Below, in pieces: positions 51,837 to 60,380 of a stretch of DNA of 64,000 nt (position 1 is the first letter of the stretch; every line of letters begins with the position of its first letter). This stretch comes from Oscillospiraceae bacterium (GTDB lineage: Bacteria; Bacillota_A; Clostridia; Oscillospirales; CAG-272), in contig SVUD01000003.1 of assembly GCA_015063445.1 (NCBI GenBank), forward strand, positions 6,840 through 70,839, in the 5' to 3' direction. The position numbers were made by a program, and so were the translations under genes. A model generated the notes under the pieces. That model was not told the DNA's origin. It made no database searches and was given only the letters and a program-made list of their open reading frames with translations.

Positions 51837-52502
51837 TTATTTAACTTTCGTTTTTTCCTTTTTCTCCCCGAATATAAACTCGATAACCGAGGCGGCAGCG
51901 GCAGCCGAGAGAATACCGAAAAGCGTCAGCTTGATGTCCCTCGTTACAAAAGCGCCGAAAAGTATGATAGCAAAGTCTATTGCGAGAATAACCCTTGGAA
52001 TTTTGAGTCGTGGGATTCTTTTGCTGATAACGAGCGCTATAATATCCACGCCGCCCGTAGAGCCGCCGCCGAGAAATGAAAGCCCAAGCCCTATGCCAAC
52101 GAGCGCTCCGCCGAGAAGAGAGGCGGTAACGTATCCAAAGTTATTCGGTAGAATTCCGGATAGATAATCTCCGATCCCGGATTCTATAATAAGCGTTATA
52201 AAAAGAGGATAAAGAGCGGTCGAAAGAAGCGTCTTGAGAGCAAAGCTTTTACCTATGAACAAAAGTCCCATAATAAACGTACCCCAGGTGAGCGTTGTAA
52301 TTATTGCTTCGGTTATAAAAGCCGAGCCGTCTATTAGCTCCGAGAGCGCAATAGCGATCCCCGAAATTCCGCCCGCAACCAGCTCAAAAGGAATAAGAAA
52401 GGCGGCTGTTCCGAGCGCGAGAATAAAAGTTCCCGAGAAAACGAGAACGAAGCTCTTTATTCTTTTTAATAAGCGTTTATTGTTCTTTAAAATATTATCC
52501 AT
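51837..52502 (-). CDS. YitT-family membrane protein (short, no DUF2179 domain)
   Basis: 221 residues with five to six helices. GTAAFLIPFELVAGGISGIAI (in parts AFLIPFELVAGGISG), PLFITLIIESGIG, LGGGSTGGVDIIALVISKR and the ALV/LGLGLSFLGGG core are those of YitT proteins. Full-length family members continue with a cytoplasmic DUF2179 domain; this one ends directly after the last helix with a charged KKEKTKVK tail. GGGAG precedes the ATG. Function unknown; some relatives affect transport of amino acids. Confidence 0.85.
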   Translation of the reverse strand: MDNILKNNKRLLKRIKSFVLVFSGTFILALGTAAFLIPFELVAGGISGIAIALSELIDGSAFITEAIITTLTWGTFIMGLLFIGKSFALKTLLSTALYPLFITLIIESGIGDYLSGILPNNFGYVTASLLGGALVGIGLGLSFLGGGSTGGVDIIALVISKRIPRLKIPRVILAIDFAIILFGAFVTRDIKLTLFGILSAAAAASVIEFIFGEKKEKTKVK

Positions 52503-52649
52503 AAAAATCTCCCTATAAGTACTCAGCGTGGATGTCAAGGCTCGTCGCATAATCCAAAGCCTTAAACTCGGGCACACGCTCATTTACCGAAAAAAGCAGT
52601 ATAAATAACACGTTTTTCGGTCAGCAAAAAATTCCAAGCCTTCACAGTG

Positions 52650-52678
52650 TTGACAATTTTCGACATAGGTGCTATACT
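52650..52678 (+). promoter_or_regulatory. Consensus sigma-A promoter of the collagen-like/BspA gene
   Basis: TTGACA (52650-52655), 17 bases, TATACT (52673-52678). Confidence 0.85.
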
Positions 52679-52712
52679 TTTTGTAAATATTTTTGTACAT
52701 TGAGAGGTTTTT

Positions 52713-55001
52713 ATGCGAAAAAGATATTGGATAGCGACGGCAACCGTATTTGCATTCATTGCGTTTGTTGCGGCGCTCTCGTTTTTATGGTTTTGGATTT
52801 TCGGAGATAAGTTTTTTCAAAGCTCGGGCAAAGAAGAGCTCTTTTCTATCGAAGACTTTAATATAACCGTGGGAGAAAACGGAAATTGGTTTGTAGGCGC
52901 AACCGATACGGGTGTAATTGCGCGTGGTGACGACGGCTATACTCCATACGTTGGCACAAACGGAAATTGGTGGATAGGAGCGAGAGATACGGGCTATCGA
53001 GCTATTGGAAGAAACGGTCTTGACGGAAAGGACGGAGCCGACGGCAATGACGGAAGAGACGGAGAAGCGGGAGCGCCCGGTAAGGACGGAATTAACGGTA
53101 TAAACGGAAAAGACGGCGTATCCCCGAGAATAGGCGATAACGGAAACTGGTGGATAGGCGATGAGGACACTCTCATAAAAGCAGCGGGGCGTGACGGAAC
53201 AAACGGCGCCCCGGGTAAAGACGGAGCAAACGGAGTCAACGGCTTAACGCCAGTTATCAAGGAAGATGGTTACTGGTGGATCGGAGAAGAAAATACGGGC
53301 GTCCGGGCAATAGGAAAGAACGGTGAGAACGGAGCGCCGGGAAAAGACGGTACGAACGGTATCGACGGTCTCACACCTCGCATAGAATACGACGGAAATT
53401 GGTGGATAGGCGAGACTAATACGGGAATCAAAGCTGCCGGTACCGACGGTAAAAACGGCGCTGACGGAAAGAATGGCGCCGACGGAAAGAACGGAGAGAA
53501 CGGCAAGGACGGAAACGGAATAGCCGAAATGAAGATAGAGGACGGATATCTCTACGTTAAATACACGTCGTCGCCTGAAACGTGGGTGAACATAGGCAGA
53601 ATTACCGAGAGCGTAGCCCATGCCCTTAAATACTATCCCTTGCCGAACGGAACATACGCCGTAGCGGCAGGCGACCTTTTGTATAGCGATAGCGTTGTTA
53701 TTCCATCGGAGTATAACGGCAGAGCCGTAACCGAGATAGCCCACGGCGGATTTTCGGGCGCTGAAAATCTCACTAAAATAACCGTTCCCGAAACGGTAAC
53801 CAAAATTGGAGCGTCTGCGTTTTCGGGAGCGAGTGCTCTTACGGAGATAATAATTCCCATGAGCGTAGCGGAAATTGGCGAAAATGCCTTCCTCGGCTGT
53901 GAGTCTCTCACGCTGAAGCTCGAAGCCGAGTCGCCGCCTCCCTCGTGGAGCAGTGAATTCAACCCGAGCGGCTGTGCTGTGGTTTTCGGATATAACGGAG
54001 AGAGCAGCGTAACAGCATCGGGCTTAAAATACAAAGAAAATTCCGACGGAAATATAGTAATAACCGAGTATATCGGCAATGAAATATATCTCGAAATACC
54101 CGAAACGGTAGACGGAAAGTCGGTCGTAGCAATAGAAAGCGGAGCATTTGCCGGCTGTACCGAGCTTTTGAGAATAACGCTCCCAAAAACACTCACCGAA
54201 ATAAAGGAGGGCGCATTCTCGGAATGCCATAAGCTTCTTGAAATATATAACCTCTCGCAAAATCTGACGCTCACAGCAGGCGCAAGCACAAACGGAGGTA
54301 TATCCGAGTGTGCCGTGGCGGTACATACCTCTGAGACCGAAAAGAGCGTTTTTGAAGAGCAGAACGGCTTTGTCTTTTGCGAAATATCGGGCGCCGTATA
54401 TCTCGTTGCGTATACGGGAAATTCTCCCGAGGTAACTTTGCCCGAGAGCTATAACGCAAATACTTATAGGGTGTTAGATTATGCTCTCTTTGGCAATTCG
54501 TCAATAACGACGCTGACCGTTTCAAAGGGAGTCTGCGGAATAGGAAAATACGCCTTTGCCGAATGCCGCGGAATAACTAAAATAATTTTCGATGCCGAAA
54601 GCTGCGCCGCTTTAAGCGAGGGAACGAATGCGTTTGCTAATTCGTGCGATAATGCCGCCGTTACGGTGGGAGAAAACGCAAGGTCTGTTCCTGCTTATCT
54701 TTTCGCATCGACCGATAGCCTGACTTCTCCGAAAATAGAGAGCGTATCATTTGATGGGGCGGTAAATTGCGCTGCTATCTCGGGCTGCGCCTTTAAAAAT
54801 CTCGTTTCACTGCGTTCGCTCACTCTTTCGCAAAGCGTGAAGATGATAGAAAACAATGCCTTTTTAGGCAGCGGACTTTCAGAAATCGGCGGCAGCTCGG
54901 GTGTCTGGACGAATGGGGAAATTAATTATAACTACAATTCACAGGAATTTATTAAAGCGTTAACAACCTCAAGCAAGAGCTTTGAGCGTATGGGAGGATA
55001 A
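52713..55001 (+). CDS. Collagen-like and BspA-type LRR surface protein
   Basis: 762 residues. An N-terminal signal anchor (about 6-30) is followed by five copies of a G-n-WWIG/WFVG unit (GENGNWFVGATDTGV, GTNGNWWIGARDTGY and others) alternating with Gly-X-Y collagen-like runs (DGKDGADGNDGRDGEAG, GKNGADGKNGENG; about 95-270). After a short spacer (YLYVKYTSSPETWVNIG), BspA-type leucine-rich repeats fill about 310-760, for example NLTKITVPETVTKIGASAF and EIIIPMSVAEIGENAF. No sortase motif or C-terminal anchor is seen, so it should be held by the N-terminal helix. The FliB-like gene follows 2 bases after the stop, hinting that this protein's lysines could be its substrate. Confidence 0.88.
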   Translation: MRKRYWIATATVFAFIAFVAALSFLWFWIFGDKFFQSSGKEELFSIEDFNITVGENGNWFVGATDTGVIARGDDGYTPYVGTNGNWWIGARDTGYRAIGRNGLDGKDGADGNDGRDGEAGAPGKDGINGINGKDGVSPRIGDNGNWWIGDEDTLIKAAGRDGTNGAPGKDGANGVNGLTPVIKEDGYWWIGEENTGVRAIGKNGENGAPGKDGTNGIDGLTPRIEYDGNWWIGETNTGIKAAGTDGKNGADGKNGADGKNGENGKDGNGIAEMKIEDGYLYVKYTSSPETWVNIGRITESVAHALKYYPLPNGTYAVAAGDLLYSDSVVIPSEYNGRAVTEIAHGGFSGAENLTKITVPETVTKIGASAFSGASALTEIIIPMSVAEIGENAFLGCESLTLKLEAESPPPSWSSEFNPSGCAVVFGYNGESSVTASGLKYKENSDGNIVITEYIGNEIYLEIPETVDGKSVVAIESGAFAGCTELLRITLPKTLTEIKEGAFSECHKLLEIYNLSQNLTLTAGASTNGGISECAVAVHTSETEKSVFEEQNGFVFCEISGAVYLVAYTGNSPEVTLPESYNANTYRVLDYALFGNSSITTLTVSKGVCGIGKYAFAECRGITKIIFDAESCAALSEGTNAFANSCDNAAVTVGENARSVPAYLFASTDSLTSPKIESVSFDGAVNCAAISGCAFKNLVSLRSLTLSQSVKMIENNAFLGSGLSEIGGSSGVWTNGEINYNYNSQEFIKALTTSSKSFERMGG

Positions 55002-55003
55002 CT

Positions 55004-55939
55004 ATGGAAATTTTTGCGCCTAAGTACTGTAAGGACTTTAAATGTATAGCGGATAAATGCCGTCATAGCTGCTGTGTTGATTGGGAAATCGATATAGACG
55101 GAAAAACGTACGAAAAATACGCCTCACTTAAATCCGAGCTTGGAAAAAGCATTGTTTCGAAGATAAACAACACGGACGAAAAAAGGCATTTCATCCTTGA
55201 TAAAAACGGCAGATGCCCGAATTTAGATGAAAAAGGGCTCTGCAAAATAATCACAGAGCTTGGAGAAGAATATTTATGCGATATATGTAGGCTTCACCCG
55301 AGATTTTTCAACCGTGTCGGCGGAAGAATTGAGATGGGTATAGGTCTTTCTTGTGAGGAAGCGGTAAGGCTTGCGCTTACTGAGGATGATGGCTTCCGCC
55401 TTGTTAAAATAGGCGAGAACGACGAGAAATGTATCGCCAAAGCGTCAGATTTTGACGCCATAGCCGAGCGTGATAGCGTAATATCTTGTATAGAAAACAG
55501 AAAAGAATCGCTTTTCCAAGCCTTTAAGCGCATTGAAGGAAAATACGAGATCGACACGGAATACTCCTATAGCGAGAGTAAGTGGATAGAATATCTTCTC
55601 ACGCTTGAAATACTTGACGGTGAGTGGAAAAGCCTTCTTGAAAAATCAAAGAACATAGCGCCGAAGCGCACGCCCAAAGGATACGATAAGTATTACGAAA
55701 ATCTCTTTAAGTATTTTCTCTTCCGTTACGCAAGCCGTGATGAAGATAGAATTCCGTTTTCGTATTCTCTCGGATTTTCCGTTCTGTGCGTAAAGCTCGT
55801 GAAATATCTTGCCGAGAGGGAAGAGAAGCTCACAGAAGAGCGCTTCTTTGAAATAGTAAGGCTTTTCTCGTCTGAAATAGAGTACTCGGAAGAGAACGTC
55901 GAAGACTTTATGCTCGAGCTTGAAATATCTATGATGTAA
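55004..55939 (+). CDS. FliB-like flagellin lysine-N-methylase family protein
   Basis: 311 residues. The N-terminal Cys-rich site (YCKDFKCIADKCRHSCCVDW, CPNLDEKGLCKIITELGE, CDICRLHPRF) is that of the FliB family, which in Salmonella methylates flagellin lysine. The Cys cluster probably binds a metal cluster. No flagellar gene is in the window, so the family name may be misleading here. It is translationally coupled to the lysine-containing collagen-like surface protein. Ends at a bidirectional terminator. Confidence 0.85.
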   Translation: MEIFAPKYCKDFKCIADKCRHSCCVDWEIDIDGKTYEKYASLKSELGKSIVSKINNTDEKRHFILDKNGRCPNLDEKGLCKIITELGEEYLCDICRLHPRFFNRVGGRIEMGIGLSCEEAVRLALTEDDGFRLVKIGENDEKCIAKASDFDAIAERDSVISCIENRKESLFQAFKRIEGKYEIDTEYSYSESKWIEYLLTLEILDGEWKSLLEKSKNIAPKRTPKGYDKYYENLFKYFLFRYASRDEDRIPFSYSLGFSVLCVKLVKYLAEREEKLTEERFFEIVRLFSSEIEYSEENVEDFMLELEISMM

Positions 55940-55951
55940 AGCTACATACGA

Positions 55952-55999
55952 AAAAAAGACTGCCGATTCGATTTTAATATCAATTCCGCAGTCTTTTTT
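55952..55999. terminator. Bidirectional terminator between FliB-like and lipase genes
   Basis: Perfect arms AAAAAAGACTGC (55952-55963) and GCAGTCTTTTTT (55988-55999), A- and T-runs at both sides. Confidence 0.9.
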
Positions 56000-56011
56000 A
56001 GTTGTTTTTTG

Positions 56012-56803
56012 CTATTCTTTAGGTAGGGCTTCGAGCTCCTCAAGCTCACGGCACATATTGCGGTAGAATTCGTATATCTTTTCCTTCTGGTGCTTTTTAG
56101 AAGCGAAATCCACCATTTGCCCGTGAGAGATAGAAATATCGAGTATCTCGCCTCGGTAATGTCCGAATTTTGAGGACTCGTGCGAAACCATACCGTCGTT
56201 GTCAACGTCCTCGTATTTTTTATATATCTTGTGCGGCAGAGCCATAATAAAGCAGTCTCGGCTGCGCTTCAGCGTTGCCGAATAGCTCTGGCAGTATATG
56301 GAGTCAAAGGGATCGAAAAGCTCCTCAGCGCCCACCTCAGCCGTGCGAAGCTGATCGCAAGCCTTCAAGGCGTTCGGGTGCTTGTCGCCGAGAATTCTGT
56401 AAAACGTATTGATAAAGAAAGCGATAATCTTTTTTATCCACATAGGCAGCCGCCATATATGTGAAGCGATAGCCGAACCCTTGTGCGGTGTTGAAAGGGT
56501 AGTGAAGGTAGCGATTTTTTCAGCCATAGCGTACTCTTTAATCATATATTTGAGGTCAAGCCCGCCCTTAGAGTGAGCGATCAGGTGAACCTTTTCAGCG
56601 CCCGTCTTTTCGATAATGTCCGAGATAAAATCCCTCAGCTGCTCGGCATTGGTTTCAATTGAGCCAAAGCCGTCGTGCGTGGCAACGTAAACGTCGTGCC
56701 CCTCGTCAATCAGCTTATGCTCGATCTTACCGAAAGCGCGGAAGCGCTTAAAATGTCTTACCATAAGCCCATGCACCAAAATTATAGGATATTTACATGC
56801 CAT
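56012..56803 (-). CDS. Alpha/beta-hydrolase lipase (triacylglycerol-lipase-like)
   Basis: 263 residues, no signal peptide. YPIILVHGLM near the N-terminus (oxyanion HG), the nucleophile elbow AHSKGGLD at about residue 98 (Ala replaces the first Gly of GxSxG, as in Bacillus lipases), and DGMVSHESSKFGHY with the Asp/His region near residue 210. It resembles cytoplasmic or secreted esterases acting on acyl glycerols; the substrate is unknown. The ATG at 56803 has GGAGG ahead; an in-frame TTG seven codons earlier is less likely. Confidence 0.87.
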   Translation of the reverse strand: MACKYPIILVHGLMVRHFKRFRAFGKIEHKLIDEGHDVYVATHDGFGSIETNAEQLRDFISDIIEKTGAEKVHLIAHSKGGLDLKYMIKEYAMAEKIATFTTLSTPHKGSAIASHIWRLPMWIKKIIAFFINTFYRILGDKHPNALKACDQLRTAEVGAEELFDPFDSIYCQSYSATLKRSRDCFIMALPHKIYKKYEDVDNDGMVSHESSKFGHYRGEILDISISHGQMVDFASKKHQKEKIYEFYRNMCRELEELEALPKE

Positions 56804-56981
56804 AACCGCTTTTCCTCCTCCCAAAGCTCAATTTATTTCAAGTATGCGTTAGCATACCTATGTTCTTTACCTATATTTTACACCGATTTTCCGCCACTTT
56901 CAATAGAAATTAAGATAACTTAATATTTTTTTAATTTTGTATTGTTTTTCCACCTTACAGACTTTAAATTTTCATAAAAGC

Positions 56982-57053
56982 ACGGCAGAGGCACCGTGAC
57001 TTTTACACAGTACTTCTGCCGTTTTTTATTTGGTTGCGCCTAAATGACGCAGC
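56982..57053 (-). terminator. Terminator repeat B, copy 1
   Basis: A hairpin (ACGGCAGAGGCACCGTG against the TAC(T)TCTGCCGT side, two wobbles) is joined to a conserved 31-base block (57023-57053, TTTTTATTTGGTTGCG then CCTAAATGACGCAGC). The block is 26/31 identical to that at 60411-60441. It lies 50 bases after the BspA-lipoprotein stop on the minus strand and acts as its terminator. Confidence 0.7.
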
Positions 57054-57103
57054 TCCGTGAAAATATGTTCATATAAAATTGATTTTTTTAACCTCAACGA
57101 ATT

Positions 57104-58405
57104 TTAACCCCAGATAACTATATTTCCGTCACCGTCATAATGCCAATAGTTACCCTCCTCGCTCGGCTCTTTTTCGGAGTAGTAATACCGTGTGGCAGAG
57201 GTTAACGCGGTGTTATATGAATACATTCTAATAGAATTCCATTCGTCAGCCGTACCTTTGAAATATACGGTTGTAAGCTTATCGCAACTCCAAAACGCAT
57301 AATAATCAATAGAAGTAACAGCATTACCGATTGTAACACTTGTAAGATTATGGCAATCTGCGAACGCACTATTACCGATAGAAGTAACACCATTACCGAT
57401 TGTAACACTTGTAAGATTATGGCAATCTGCGAACGCACTATTACTGATAGAAGTAACACCATTACCAATTGTAACGCTTGCAAGTTCATAGCAACAATAG
57501 AACGCCCACTCACCAATATAAGTAACGCTATCGGGAATTGTTATGCTTGTAAGACTCTCGCAATAATCGAACGCATAATCACCAATAGAAGTAACGCCAT
57601 TACCAATTGTAACGCTTGTAAGTCTATCGCAACCGAGAAACGCATCATCACCAATAGAAGTAACGCCATTACCAATTGTAACGCTTGTAAGTCTATCGCA
57701 ATCGTGAAACGTATCATTACCAATATAAGTAACGCTATCGGGAATTACAACAGAAACAATTTTATTTTTATCATAGAACGCATTAGAACTAATTCTGGTA
57801 ACAGGCTTACCTTCGTATTCATCTGGAATATTTATATATGTTGCCGAGCCATCATATCCTGTAACAGCATAGGTATCGTCTAAAGAAAGCGTATAAATTA
57901 ATCCTTTTGTTGGTATAAGCGTATCACAAACGGTACATGTACCATCACTACCTAAATTATGTTCTTCATTGAAATCTATAGCAGTACAATATTTACATTT
58001 GAACCAATGGTACGTGTTGTCAAATAAATATTCCGTTTTCCAGGTGTGATCAAGCGTGTCCGTTTCATTTGCCTTTTCAACAAAACCGCAGATAGAGCAG
58101 GTTTTCTCGTCAAATCCCTTGTCACTACATGTGGGAGGAAAGGTAACTGTATCGAACCTATGATTTTCGTAAGCGCCTTGCTTCCATTCCAAGTTGGAGC
58201 ACTCATTGCATATACGGTAAAATAGTTTGCTTTCACAATATACTTTACCGTTGCCGGTATAATCCATCCATTCACCGTACTCGTGCTCATGCTGTGGTTC
58301 AACCTTATCTTTATCCTCCATAAGTATGCACCCGCCAAGCGTAAGCACAAGGCACCCGATAATGATGCATAAGAGAATAACTCGACCTATTTTTTTGTTT
58401 TTCAT
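57104..58405 (-). CDS. BspA-type leucine-rich-repeat lipoprotein
   Basis: 433 residues. A lipoprotein signal (lipobox LGGC) is followed by a region with repeated CxxC pairs (CNECSN, CSICGF, CKYCTA, CTVCDT; about 65-160) that looks like zinc-ribbon or domain spacers, and then by BspA-type repeats of 23 residues (about 200-390; core IGNGVTSIGDYAF). Neighbouring repeats are very similar at DNA level (69-base period), implying recent amplification. The leader is the structured RNA at 58423-58579 and its terminator ends 18 bases before the ATG; AGGAG lies between. Surface exposure and host or glycan binding are likely from family. Confidence 0.88.
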   Translation of the reverse strand: MKNKKIGRVILLCIIIGCLVLTLGGCILMEDKDKVEPQHEHEYGEWMDYTGNGKVYCESKLFYRICNECSNLEWKQGAYENHRFDTVTFPPTCSDKGFDEKTCSICGFVEKANETDTLDHTWKTEYLFDNTYHWFKCKYCTAIDFNEEHNLGSDGTCTVCDTLIPTKGLIYTLSLDDTYAVTGYDGSATYINIPDEYEGKPVTRISSNAFYDKNKIVSVVIPDSVTYIGNDTFHDCDRLTSVTIGNGVTSIGDDAFLGCDRLTSVTIGNGVTSIGDYAFDYCESLTSITIPDSVTYIGEWAFYCCYELASVTIGNGVTSISNSAFADCHNLTSVTIGNGVTSIGNSAFADCHNLTSVTIGNAVTSIDYYAFWSCDKLTTVYFKGTADEWNSIRMYSYNTALTSATRYYYSEKEPSEEGNYWHYDGDGNIVIWG

Positions 58406-58585
58406 AATGTTCTCCTAAAAATAAAAAAATGCGCCCGCCAAGCGAGCGCACCTCCATTAAGTCTCTCACCTTGCCGCGACGCAATTTTCACATAAATCTT
58501 GAACCAAGTATATAAAAAGGTGGGAGTACTAAAAACGGCATAGTACACCCTTGGTTCAAAATTTATTAAATTACGTCGCACACTT
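58406..58585 (-). promoter_or_regulatory. Leader of the BspA lipoprotein gene, with transcriptional attenuator layout
   Basis: The 180-base leader contains, in order, the rod-shaped RNA, a purine-rich segment (GCAAGGTGAGAG), then the terminator TGCGCTCGC-TTG-GCGGGCGCA (58430-58450) with a T-run, then the ribosome site. Whether the lipoprotein is read by terminator escape is not certain. Confidence 0.6.
58423..58579 (-). ncRNA. Rod-shaped structured RNA of unknown family
   Basis: A minus-strand transcript of about 157 nt predicted from promoter and terminator. The 5' end GCGACGUAAUUU pairs with AAAUUGCGUCGC (one wobble), then after an A/GUGA internal loop AUAAAU-U-UUGAACCAAG pairs with CUUGGUUCAA-G-AUUUAU. 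At the top GGG-U-GUACUA pairs with UAGUAC-U-CCC with a U-U mismatch and a UGCCGUUUU loop, leaving a 13-base bulge ACCUUUUUAUAUA on the 3' side. The structure begins at the predicted start site. A 9-bp GC-rich terminator ends it. I do not recognise it as SRP RNA, 6S, RNase P, tmRNA, T-box or a known riboswitch. Confidence 0.7.
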
Positions 58586-58614
58586 ATTATAGCACCTGTT
58601 TCCGCAATTGTCAA
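58586..58614 (-). promoter_or_regulatory. Perfect sigma-A promoter of the structured RNA
   Basis: Minus strand TTGACA (58609-58614), 17 bases, TATAAT (58586-58591); start expected near 58579. Confidence 0.9.
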
Positions 58615-58668
58615 TAAGTGATAAAATATATTTATTAAGCGCATTATAGAGTAAATAAATCATGTAGA

Positions 58669-58699
58669 AAAACCGCCTGCGAAAATCCGCAGGCGGTTT
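58669..58699 (-). terminator. Terminator of spoIVA
   Basis: Perfect 12-bp arms AAACCGCCTGCG/CGCAGGCGGTTT with a 6-base loop; T-run TTTTT on the minus strand. 10 bases after the spoIVA stop. Confidence 0.92.
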
Positions 58700-58708
58700 A
58701 ATATTCGC

Positions 58709-60166
58709 TTACAGTAAAATACAAATCAGCCCCGAAGCGCCCTCGTTAATAATCCTCTCAAGCGTCTGGCTCATTTTCGCCCGTGATTCATCGGACATAT
58801 GCATAAGCTTCGAGTGCATACCGTCGTTCACAAGCTCGTAAAGGGATCTGCCGAACATCTTTGATTCAAGCAGCTGCTTTGGGTCCTCCTCGTAGTCGGC
58901 GTTCATGGTCTTTATAACCTCTTCGCTTTGCTCTGCGCTTGCGAAAGTAGGGCAAACGTCGGCTCGTATCTTCGTCTTTATCATATGTATTGATTCAGCC
59001 TCGGCAGAAACCTTGACTCCGTATCCGCCGCTCTGCTTTATAAGCTCGGGCTCGGAGAGCTTAAGCTCCTCTGCGTTTGGCATAACGATGCCGTAGCCAC
59101 GCTCTTTGACGTCAAGAAGAGCGCTCTTGACCTTCTCGTATTCACGCTTAGCCTCTGCCATTTCGATAACGGCGGCAAAAAGAGCCTTATCCGAGTCGAG
59201 CCTCTCACCCGAAAGCTCGCTCATAGCCGAGTAGTATTCGTCCTTTCCAAGCTCAATGGAAAATTCACCCTTTCCCGAGCCTGCGTCGAGCGATTTTCTT
59301 GCGATTTTCCCGTTCTCGTCGGTGTAAGCCTTAACGTCGCTGAATTTCTTTACCGAATCCGCAAAGGTGGAAATGGTATCGAAAATTCCTCGTGTTATCT
59401 CATGGTCTGTGGGAAGAAGAGAGGTCCAGTCGGGAAGAGAGAAGCGCAGCTCTCTTACGGGAAACTCGCCAACGACAAGCTCAAGTATAGCTCCAACGTC
59501 GTCTGCGTTAAGCCTCGTACAGTTAACGAGCGCAACGGGAGCGCCGTATTTTTCTTCAAGCTCTATTGCCAGCCTTTGCGCCGCCTCGCTCTCTGGTTCT
59601 CTTGAATTGAGAATGATAGCGAAAGGCTTCTCGGCTTCCTTAAGTTCACGGGCAACACGCTCCTCAGCCTCAATATAGCTCTCTCTCGGGATATCCGTGA
59701 TGCTTCCGTCGGTCGTAACGAGCATAGCAATAGTAGAATGCTCACGCACGACCTTCTCCGTACCCATTTCAGCCGCCTTTACGAAGGGCATCGGCTCCTC
59801 AGACCAGGGAGTAACCACCATTCGCCATTCGTCCTCCTCCATAGCGCCCATAGCTCCGTCAACCATATAGCCAACGCAGTCTATCATACGGATATTGATA
59901 TCCGTTCCGTCGAGATTTACCCGCACCGCCTCGCAGGGCACAAACTTCGGCTCGGTTGTCGTAATAGTTTTACCCGAGCCGCTTTGCGGAATCTCGTCGA
60001 GCGCGCGCTCACGCTCGTATTCGTCGGGAATGTTCGGCAAAACGACACTCTCCATAAAGCGATGAATAAACGTGGATTTTCCGGTCCTCACAGGTCCGAC
60101 GACACCGACGTAAACGTCACCGCCGCACCGTTTTGCTATAGTTTCATAAATTTTGTTCTCGCTCAT
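58709..60166 (-). CDS. spoIVA: Stage IV sporulation protein A
   Basis: 485 residues, close to the 492 of Bacillus subtilis. A cytoplasmic ATPase of the mother cell that polymerises on the forespore as the basement layer of the coat. Walker A GPVRTGKSTFIHRF lies at residue 29, the P-loop switch IRMIDCVGYMVDGAMGAME near 95 (in parts RMIDCVGYMV, then DGAMG), and sequence similarity to the family runs to the C-terminus (ALYELV, then ASGLICILL). ATG at 60166 has AAGGAG 7 bases ahead. A sigma-E-like promoter precedes it. It shows that the organism can form endospores. Confidence 0.96.
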   Translation of the reverse strand: MSENKIYETIAKRCGGDVYVGVVGPVRTGKSTFIHRFMESVVLPNIPDEYERERALDEIPQSGSGKTITTTEPKFVPCEAVRVNLDGTDINIRMIDCVGYMVDGAMGAMEEDEWRMVVTPWSEEPMPFVKAAEMGTEKVVREHSTIAMLVTTDGSITDIPRESYIEAEERVARELKEAEKPFAIILNSREPESEAAQRLAIELEEKYGAPVALVNCTRLNADDVGAILELVVGEFPVRELRFSLPDWTSLLPTDHEITRGIFDTISTFADSVKKFSDVKAYTDENGKIARKSLDAGSGKGEFSIELGKDEYYSAMSELSGERLDSDKALFAAVIEMAEAKREYEKVKSALLDVKERGYGIVMPNAEELKLSEPELIKQSGGYGVKVSAEAESIHMIKTKIRADVCPTFASAEQSEEVIKTMNADYEEDPKQLLESKMFGRSLYELVNDGMHSKLMHMSDESRAKMSQTLERIINEGASGLICILL

Positions 60167-60199
60167 TTCGTTCTCCTTCACAAAAGATGCATTTACATC

Positions 60200-60228
60200 A
60201 TATTATGATTGAGCTTTGCGAAATAGAC
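60200..60228 (-). promoter_or_regulatory. Sigma-E-like promoter of spoIVA
   Basis: Minus strand GTCTATT (60222-60228), 14 bases, CATAATAT (60200-60207), compared with the sigma-E consensus of about GKATATT and CATACAAT with 13-15 spacing. It fits mother-cell expression but the -10 match is partial. Confidence 0.55.
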
Positions 60229-60380
60229 CTAAGCGGAAAAATAAAAGACTCGGCGTAAGATATCAAAACCAAGCAAAGAGGCGGTCAAAAACGAGTGTCG
60301 AGCGGGTGTAATTTGCCTACGATAATAATACTGTAATAAAGAATGTAACTCACGTTACAAACGTATATAATGATAAAAAG
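60229..60380. other. Region between spoIVA promoter and terminator repeat B
   Basis: No gene. A perfect inverted repeat TGTAAC-TCAC-GTTACA (60344-60359) is seen in the middle; the ATAATG tract after it is AT-rich. Confidence 0.5.

Noticed and set aside
57320..57730. Regular 69-base repeats that look like a CRISPR array or minisatellite
   Set aside because: The repeats are in frame within the BspA lipoprotein and encode 23-residue LRR units; there are no unique spacers and no cas genes.
57350..57883. Plus-strand frame of 177 codons with repetitive Ile/Cys/Thr sequence
   Set aside because: It is the reverse-strand shadow of the LRR repeats, with no ribosome site and low-complexity composition.
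58402..58644. 80-codon minus-strand frame over the structured RNA
   Set aside because: It runs through the promoter, both arms of the rod and the terminator, and has no ribosome site.
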